Positions 6,324 through 10,683 of a stretch of 10,683 bases of DNA are shown here, piece after piece. Source of the stretch: JACQRW01 sp964371935. GTDB taxonomy: Bacteria; Patescibacteriota; Minisyncoccia; Sungbacterales; HO2-52-23. The notes beneath the pieces are model-generated. The model was not told where the DNA came from and did not search any database. It worked only from the letters and a program-made list of their open reading frames with translations. The translations under genes were made by a program, and so were the position numbers. The DNA lies in assembly GCA_964371935.1 (NCBI GenBank), contig CAYJOT010000026.1, forward strand, positions 1-10,683. Reading direction: 5' to 3'. How positions within the stretch are numbered: position 1 is the stretch's first letter; the number at the start of each line of letters is the position of its first letter.

Positions 6324-6762
6324 GGATGAAAAGCGATGTTAAATGTTTTTGTCGTTTCTCAAGTAACACGTTTCTGATATGCCGCAGTTTGAAATTTTCT
6401 TGCTGTATGCGAATAGCGTATACTTTCAAACGCGTAAAAAGATGGCGGTCTCCGTAGAGAAGAATCCCGTCTTTCATGACCTGATACTGAAAGAATGGAG
6501 CCGCATGATGCAGTGATTTTACGTCCACCTCTTTATTGGGAAACGCGTCGGAAAATTCATTGTGCAGATTAATCAATGTTTCAAAAGAGAGCGGAGCCGA
6601 AGCGAGCACCGCAAGATCAATGTCGCTCTGCGGCCGCTCCGTCCCCTTTGCATACGAACCGTAAAGCACCACTAATCGAAGATGATTGCGGCGCGCAACC
6701 GAAGCAATGCCCTGGGTATTGATACTCATATGGTTCATGGCGGGTAAAAAATAACTTCTCAC
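6316..6762 (-). CDS. MntA-type nucleotidyltransferase antitoxin
   Basis: The 148-residue product is a minimal nucleotidyltransferase. GSYAKGTERPQSDIDL (35-50) fits the MntA signature GSx10DxD exactly, with acids D47 and D49 and a third acid at D80 in EVDVKSL. In known MntA-HepT pairs (type VII toxin-antitoxin), MntA transfers AMP to a tyrosine in the Rx4HxY motif of HepT and so silences its RNase. Here the neighbouring HepT is a remnant, which would leave MntA without its normal target. The GTG at 6762 is preferred as start because a TTGAGA-17-TAGTAT promoter ends six bases before it; ATGs at 6738 and 6729 are alternatives. It begins a new unit just after the metallo-beta-lactamase gene. Confidence 0.83.
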   Translation of the reverse strand: MRSYFLPAMNHMSINTQGIASVARRNHLRLVVLYGSYAKGTERPQSDIDLAVLASAPLSFETLINLHNEFSDAFPNKEVDVKSLHHAAPFFQYQVMKDGILLYGDRHLFTRLKVYAIRIQQENFKLRHIRNVLLEKRQKHLTSLFIHG

Positions 6763-6768
6763 TATTTC

Positions 6769-6797
6769 ATACTATCACGCTCTGGTTTATATCTCAA
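6769..6797 (-). promoter_or_regulatory. Promoter for the MntA/HepT-remnant unit, leaderless spacing
   Basis: TTGAGA (6792-6797, five of six matches) overlaps the last codons of the beta-CASP gene and is followed after exactly 17 bases by TAGTAT (6769-6774, four of six). The -10 ends six bases before the GTG start, which predicts a leaderless transcript. Confidence 0.55.
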
Positions 6798-8124
6798 CCT
6801 CCTCATGAAGCACAGGAACGTCCGCCTGCACGCCAAGGCGGTCGCGGATTTCCTGGCAAAGGTGCGCGGCCTGGGCTTTTTCGCCGTGTACGACAAAAAC
6901 GCGCTTGAGCGTATCTTTTGTCTGCTCTACAAACGAGAAAAGCTGGGGCGCGTCTGCGTGCGCGGAAAACCCGTCGATCTGCCTGATCTCGGCTTGAACC
7001 GGAATCTCATCGCCAAAAATGCGCGCGGTTTGCGCGCCGTCGAGCAGCCGATACCCGAGTGACGCGGGACTTTGATAGCCAATGATTAACAGCATGCTTT
7101 TGGGATCCTGCAGATATCTGCGCGCATGGTGCAAAATCCGGCCGCCGGTCATCATGCCCGATCCGGCAATAATTACTTTCGGCGGCGGCACGTCATTGAT
7201 ATGTTTTGAATCCTCCACGCTTTCGGTGAATTTCAGCCGTTTGAAACGGAAGAGGTTTGGGTGCCGCACCATAAGCTCCCGAATTTCTTGCCGATACTCG
7301 CCGCCGTACTTTTCGTACACTTCGGTGATGCGGGTTGCGAGCGGCGCATCCACAAATACCGGCACATCAGGAATGCGCTTAAAATGCACAAGTTCGTTCA
7401 GCAAATACAAAATATCCTGCGTGCGCTCCGTGGCAAACGCTGGGATCATGAGCGTGCCGTTGCGAGACGCGGCATCCTCAAGCGCGCGTTCGAATGTAAG
7501 TTCGCGTTGGAAAATCTGTTCATGCGTCCGGTTGCCGTACGTTGATTCAATCACCAGATAGTCCAGACCCGCAACAGCATCCGGGGGCGGCAGAAGCGTC
7601 GAGGGCACACTGCCAAGATCTCCGGTAAAGAGGATGTGCTTACCTTCGGCCCATAGTTCTATAAAGCTCGACCCGAGGATATGTCCGGATCGGGCAAGCT
7701 GATACGTAATATCACCGATTTCTTTTTTTTCATGGTCATGGTAGGGCGCGGCTTCCCAAAGCGAGAACGCGTGTTCAATATCTTTTTCATCAAAAAGCTG
7801 CCGGTCTTCGCGTCTGGCAAGCGACAAGGCATCTTCAAGAATCAATCGCGCCAAGTCGCGCGTTGCGGCGGTCGAGATGATTTTTCCCTTGAATCCTTTC
7901 CGCACAAGCCGCGGAATCCGCCCGACATGATCCAAATGCGCGTGCGTGACAAAGAGCGCCTGCGCGCTCCCTGGATCAAATGCAAAATCATCAAAATTAG
8001 CGTCGCTCGCGTCATCGGCCCCCTGGAACATCCCGCAATCAACGAGTATATTTGTTTGTCCAGTTTGCAGCAAATAACACGACCCGGTCACTTCCCGCAC
8101 TCCCCCGTGAAATGATAGTTTCAT
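6787..8124 (-). CDS. Beta-CASP metallo-beta-lactamase ribonuclease (CPSF73/YSH1-like)
   Basis: The 445-residue protein has the full metallo-beta-lactamase and beta-CASP layout. Zinc ligands appear in HAHLDH (61-66), SGHILGS (H148) and FTGDLG (D169). Beta-CASP motif A is IESTYG (E193), the core continues with PAFATERTQDILY (228-240) and GSGMMTGGR (321-329), motif B is FSAHAD (H389) and motif C is VVHGE (H413). These are RNA-processing nucleases that act as endonucleases or 5' exonucleases in RNA maturation or decay; family members of this size lack the extra C-terminal domain of RNase J. Nothing is missing, so it should be active. Its ATG overlaps the TAA of the preceding lamin-tail gene by one base (TAATG), showing translational coupling. 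The pairing with a secreted protein and a retropepsin is unexpected. Confidence 0.92.
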   Translation of the reverse strand: MKLSFHGGVREVTGSCYLLQTGQTNILVDCGMFQGADDASDANFDDFAFDPGSAQALFVTHAHLDHVGRIPRLVRKGFKGKIISTAATRDLARLILEDALSLARREDRQLFDEKDIEHAFSLWEAAPYHDHEKKEIGDITYQLARSGHILGSSFIELWAEGKHILFTGDLGSVPSTLLPPPDAVAGLDYLVIESTYGNRTHEQIFQRELTFERALEDAASRNGTLMIPAFATERTQDILYLLNELVHFKRIPDVPVFVDAPLATRITEVYEKYGGEYRQEIRELMVRHPNLFRFKRLKFTESVEDSKHINDVPPPKVIIAGSGMMTGGRILHHARRYLQDPKSMLLIIGYQSPASLGYRLLDGAQTARIFGDEIPVQAEIRQIDGFSAHADAPQLFSFVEQTKDTLKRVFVVHGEKAQAAHLCQEIRDRLGVQADVPVLHEEVEI

Positions 8125-9197
8125 TAATAATTATTATAGGTATGCTCGTCCACCACCCTGCCCTGCTGGTCTTTGAGCGTGACGGTTTCAAATCGCTTGT
8201 TAAAAAACGGGATGGTTCGCTGCATCCAGACCAGCCATTGATTGTTGTAAAAATCGGGGCGCGATTTGTAGTTTGCCACGCACCCGGCGTAGTTGAAATT
8301 TTGAACAATATATTCCATGCATTCGGGACGCGTGGGATCCACGAACTCCGGAAGAGGCCCGGTACGGCATCTCCCGATGCCCGAAATCACCCGGATACAC
8401 TGGTCTGATAAATTGCGCAGAGTGCGTGTATCAGTGCTGGGACAGCGGCGGGAAAGTCCCGGAGAGAACTGCGCGGTTTCGTCAAAGTACCCGGTGCACA
8501 TATTCTCCCGAAAATTCATATTCTTGCTCTGCTTGCCAACGCTGATAACCACGCGATCACGCGGGCGCAGTATGATCGAATCCATTGGCGTTGCGGAAAA
8601 TCCTGGAAGCGCAAACCCGAGAGGAATCACATAGTTCTGGCCATGCTCGGTCGTGATTGAAAACCCAGTGATTGAGATACGCTCGGTATCGCTCCGGTTA
8701 CTGATAGACACGCGTTCATCCGACGCCTCGCCACCCGACTGCACCCAATCGAAAAATATCTTGCCTTTGTAGGGCGACGTGGTTGAGACCGCGTTGCCTG
8801 GCGATCTAGTAACTCCGATCCCGACGCCCGTCGGGGCAGACGGTGTCGGTTTTCTACCACTGTCTGCCGCTTGTTGTGCCGCCTCTTGCGCCGCGATCAT
8901 CTCGTTTGCCACGCGGCGTGATTCCGGACCAAAGTATCCGCCGATGGGCGCAATGCCATGCGCCTGCTGAAACTTCTTCACCGCCTGGATCGTCCCACTA
9001 AGATAGTTGCCGGTCGAGGGCAAAGAAAAATACCCCTGGCTCCGAAGAAAATCTTGCAGCAATACGACATCCGGATTGCGGTACATCCCAAAATGCAGAT
9101 TGCGCGGCAAGACGGCGCCGGCAGCGACGGTAAGCGGCAGAAAGAAAAACAGAGCGGCAAAAATAATTTTTAGAGATTTGCTTTTTTGAATTTGCAT
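8124..9197 (-). CDS. Secreted peptidoglycan-binding protein with split lamin-tail-like domain
   Basis: The 357-residue product starts with a basic stretch and a hydrophobic signal peptide (about 1-28), so it should be exported. A peptidoglycan-binding type 1 domain follows (about 36-100: VVLLQDFLRSQGYF, GTIQAVKKFQQAHGI, GYFGPESRRVANE). After a low-complexity Ala/Ser/Pro linker (101-145) comes a beta-rich region resembling a lamin-tail domain (about 146-225: RVSISNRSDTERISITGFSI, PRDRVVISV). The closing strands of that domain seem to be at the C-terminus (ETVTLKDQQGRVVDEHTY). Between them sits an insert with six cysteines (234, 252, 267, 277, 293, 306). Anchoring a surface domain to the cell wall is the likely role. 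Its start follows the retropepsin stop with no gap, and its stop overlaps the beta-CASP start. Confidence 0.82.
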   Translation of the reverse strand: MQIQKSKSLKIIFAALFFFLPLTVAAGAVLPRNLHFGMYRNPDVVLLQDFLRSQGYFSLPSTGNYLSGTIQAVKKFQQAHGIAPIGGYFGPESRRVANEMIAAQEAAQQAADSGRKPTPSAPTGVGIGVTRSPGNAVSTTSPYKGKIFFDWVQSGGEASDERVSISNRSDTERISITGFSITTEHGQNYVIPLGFALPGFSATPMDSIILRPRDRVVISVGKQSKNMNFRENMCTGYFDETAQFSPGLSRRCPSTDTRTLRNLSDQCIRVISGIGRCRTGPLPEFVDPTRPECMEYIVQNFNYAGCVANYKSRPDFYNNQWLVWMQRTIPFFNKRFETVTLKDQQGRVVDEHTYNNY

Positions 9198-9725
9198 TTA
9201 GATTTTACCTCTTTCTTTTTCTATTCTTCTGCGCTCTGATCTGGGCAATCTCGCAAAAGTATTCTCTTTCACAAAATCAAATTCCTGACAGGAAGGCATG
9301 CGAAAAGTTAAAGCAGTTTTCCCTTGAAAATTGCTTACACAGAAATCTCCTTGACTGATAATGTCCATACCAATAAGTATGTCTGTTTCATGCAAAGGGG
9401 CCTCAGTGACCCTAAGCATTACAAACATCACTTGGTTTGGCAGATAAAAATTTACTATGTATTGTTTTTGATGAGTTTCGCCGTTGGCGGTATGGACAAC
9501 AGTCATCCCCACCGGCTTTAACGTAAGCTCTTGAACAATTTTTTGTGTAATAACAGAGTGAGTCGCTCCCGTATCCCAAATTGCCTTATATTTTTTTATT
9601 TCTACCTTGATGGTAATATTTTCGACATTCGGCGGAGGAGTAAAGGGCTGTGACACCCCAACTTCCGCACTTAAAATCTGCGCTACTCCGCCCCATTTTG
9701 TTGTCAACGCATTGTTCGGTATCAT
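9198..9725 (-). CDS. Retropepsin-like aspartic protease
   Basis: The 175-residue protein has one retropepsin-like domain. IWDTGATHSVI (49-59) holds the catalytic DTG (D51) in the usual setting, TANGET (79-84) fits the flap region, and TDILIGMDII (114-123) is the hydrophobic-glycine psi element before the last strands. Enzymes of this clan work as dimers with one DTG from each subunit. No signal peptide is visible, so it should be cytoplasmic; a basic tail (about 160-173) follows the domain. The start at 9725 has AAGGA four bases upstream (9730-9734), overlapping the stop of the DUF5678-like gene. The substrate is unknown. Its base composition is visibly more AT-rich than the genes below 9197. 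Confidence 0.82.
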   Translation of the reverse strand: MIPNNALTTKWGGVAQILSAEVGVSQPFTPPPNVENITIKVEIKKYKAIWDTGATHSVITQKIVQELTLKPVGMTVVHTANGETHQKQYIVNFYLPNQVMFVMLRVTEAPLHETDILIGMDIISQGDFCVSNFQGKTALTFRMPSCQEFDFVKENTFARLPRSERRRIEKERGKI

Positions 9726-9732
9726 ACTTTCC

Positions 9733-9978
9733 TTAAATCAAAACTCTGGAGTGAAAACTCTGCGTGTAGACTTCACTTCCAGGCTTGCATTCTTGAATGA
9801 GAAAGGTGCCTAGCTCCTGATTTTTTTGTGCTTCGGTGAATGCCTCCGTTTCCGTACTGTAAACACCTATTACTTTTTGATCTTTAATCACAATGAACTT
9901 ACCACCATATTCCTTTACCAATTCATTCTGGTGGTCTAAGAAGTATTGAAATTCCTTTTCCAGGTTATTGTTCGCCAT
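9733..9978 (-). CDS. DUF5678-like small protein
   Basis: The 81-residue product (start MANNNLEKEFQYF) resembles the DUF5678 family: an N-terminal helix (YFLDHQNELVKEYGG), then short strands KFIVIKDQKVIGV and a helix ETEAFTEAQK, ending in FLIQECKPG. The function is not established. It lies seven bases upstream of a retropepsin gene, and I believe such pairs recur in other genomes, which would suggest a role as partner or substrate of the protease. The ATG at 9978 is chosen over the longer frame to 10032 because TATAAT ends six bases before it, which also implies a leaderless mRNA. It opens a four-gene operon. Confidence 0.72.
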   Translation of the reverse strand: MANNNLEKEFQYFLDHQNELVKEYGGKFIVIKDQKVIGVYSTETEAFTEAQKNQELGTFLIQECKPGSEVYTQSFHSRVLI

Positions 9979-9984
9979 AGTCCA

Positions 9985-10012
9985 ATTATATACCATTTTC
10001 ATAAAAAAGCAA
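9985..10012 (-). promoter_or_regulatory. Promoter of the DUF5678-retropepsin operon, leaderless spacing
   Basis: A perfect TATAAT (9985-9990) ends exactly six bases before the ATG at 9978, so the first transcribed base should be the A of the start codon. A weak -35, TTGCTT (10007-10012), lies 16 bases upstream of the -10. Confidence 0.62.
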
Positions 10013-10037
10013 CCTACAAATTTTTTAACCACTAGGG

Positions 10038-10538
10038 TTATATCGACTCTTTTTGATCAGGATTAGCAATTAGATCATCAGTTAATTTACCAATAATCTC
10101 ATCGGTTATACCCCCTTCTTTGCCCCAGTCGCGAGAAATTCTGGTTAGAATTCTGTCTAGCTCGGCCAAGTTATCATGTATCAGATGGAGTTCGGCAATC
10201 ATCTGCTGTCTTCCATCATAAGTTGGGAGATATCCTGCGCGCTGCCAAAAATAATTATGCGCTAGCTAATTTCTGACAAATATTCCTTCTTCGATAAAGT
10301 TTCTTGACTCAATTTCGATTTGAGCTTCTTCTTGTATGTGTCTATAAATCGCCCCGAATGTTTTTTTCAGCAGTTTTTTGATAAGCTGATTGTATTCCTC
10401 ACGCCTCATTTTTGAAGCATTGGCATTATATTTAGTAGCACCCAATATAGCTAACTGCTTTTCTACGCACTGTGCCTCATACATAGCAGCGCCATATATA
10501 GCAAATACTTCTTTCGCATGACCAGATTCCGAATTCAT
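10038..10538 (-). pseudogene. HEPN-like gene interrupted by an in-frame TAG
   Basis: A 90-codon frame from the ATG at 10538 ends at TAG (10266-10268), but the same frame stays open for 75 further codons to a TAA at 10038-10040. The two parts read as one protein of about 166 residues. The first part is helical (VFAIYGAAMYEAQCVEKQLA, then LIKKLLKKTFG); the second begins LAHNYFWQRAGYL and continues with GRQQMIAEL. Across the junction the sequence is RN, stop, LAHNY, which is an Rx4HxY HEPN motif with the stop as its second spacer residue. I recall unnamed bacterial proteins with a similar RNxLAHxxFW pattern, but cannot search. Other genes here end normally with TAG, so recoding is unlikely and a nonsense mutation is the simplest reading. 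Function, if any, would be RNA cleavage. Confidence 0.68.
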
Positions 10539-10579
10539 AATTTTGTTACTTTCCCGTAAGTCCTAAATTTGTTCTTTTT

Positions 10580-10681
10580 TGTCCTCGGGCAGATTCGAAC
10601 TGCCATTATGGGCTTCGGAGGGCTGCGTTCTATCCGTTGTCCGCCAGAGGCGGATCCGCCTTTGGCGGAAACTACTAACAT
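10580..10681 (-). tRNA. tRNA-Arg(CCG)-like gene interrupted in the D-arm, probably non-functional
   Basis: The 3' part is clear: T-arm GGCAG-TTCGAAT-CTGCC (10588-10604), acceptor strand CGAGGAC (10581-10587) and discriminator A, with no encoded CCA. The anticodon loop CTCCGAA (10614-10620) gives CCG. The D-arm reads GTT, then the 30-bp palindrome, then CAACGGATAGAAC; removing the element restores a perfect four-pair D-stem (GTTC with GAAC) and T8-A9. Two stems do not pair: the anticodon stem has CAGCC against GCCCA (two of five pairs), and the would-be acceptor ATGTTAG pairs with CGAGGAC at four of seven positions, one of them a wobble. It is therefore a disrupted or chimeric remnant rather than a working tRNA. 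The window edge lies just beyond its 5' end. Confidence 0.6.
10640..10669. repeat. 30-bp double-hairpin palindromic element, second copy, in tRNA D-arm
   Basis: This is the same two-hairpin unit (TCCGCC-n3-GGCGGA twice) as at 1792-1821, in the same orientation, with one difference at the seventh base. It sits between the third and fourth bases of the 5' D-stem strand of the tRNA-Arg-like gene. No target-site duplication is visible. Confidence 0.85.
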
Positions 10682-10683
10682 GT

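Noticed and set aside
10266..10268. TAG as a recoded sense codon in this organism.
   Set aside because: The AbiEii gene ends normally at a TAG with another gene starting seven bases later, so TAG acts as a stop here. No wider pattern of internal TAG codons is seen.
1..10683. CRISPR array or cas genes.
   Set aside because: No regularly spaced direct repeats are visible. The only repeat is the 30-bp palindrome with two distant copies.

Overview
The window looks like part of a small-genome bacterium of the Patescibacteria/Candidate Phyla Radiation, most likely Parcubacteria-like. That is an inference from gene content, not from a marker gene. The content includes endonuclease Q, a half-size MFS protein, a prepilin with a one-TM neighbour, a peptidoglycan-binding/lamin-tail surface protein, several toxin-antitoxin modules and a GC-rich 30-bp palindromic repeat. 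TGA and TAG both terminate intact genes, so the genetic code appears standard. All credible genes are on the minus strand and packed with 0-25 base gaps or short overlaps. No gene-free stretch exceeds 300 bases.

Layout in transcription order, from high to low coordinates. (1) 10580-10683: a tRNA-Arg(CCG)-like gene split in its D-arm by the 30-bp palindrome. (2) 10038-10538: a HEPN-like gene with an in-frame TAG inside its Rx4HxY motif. (3) 9978-6787: a four-gene operon of a DUF5678-like protein, a retropepsin-like protease, a secreted peptidoglycan-binding/lamin-tail-like protein and a beta-CASP metallo-beta-lactamase RNase. (4) 6762-6139: a MntA-type nucleotidyltransferase followed by a HepT toxin that has lost its N-terminal half. 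(5) 6135-3539: a close-packed run of a SLOG/LOG-family protein, an amino-acid permease, a one-TM protein and a prepilin, closed by a rho-independent terminator. (6) 3441-796: a promoter under a 30-base inverted repeat, then AbiEi antitoxin, AbiEii toxin and endonuclease Q as one coupled operon. (7) 770-99: a half-size MFS protein. (8) The first codons of another gene at the left edge.

Three themes stand out. First, the same 30-bp double-hairpin element occurs twice with one mismatch. One copy sits in frame inside endonuclease Q, adding exactly ten codons, and the other sits inside the D-arm of a tRNA. This resembles the way Rickettsia palindromic elements behave. Second, two HEPN-type toxin genes are broken in different ways while their surroundings survive, and the AbiE module is intact and drives a DNA-repair nuclease. 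Third, several genes have a -10 hexamer ending only 6-7 bases before the start codon, which points to leaderless transcripts.
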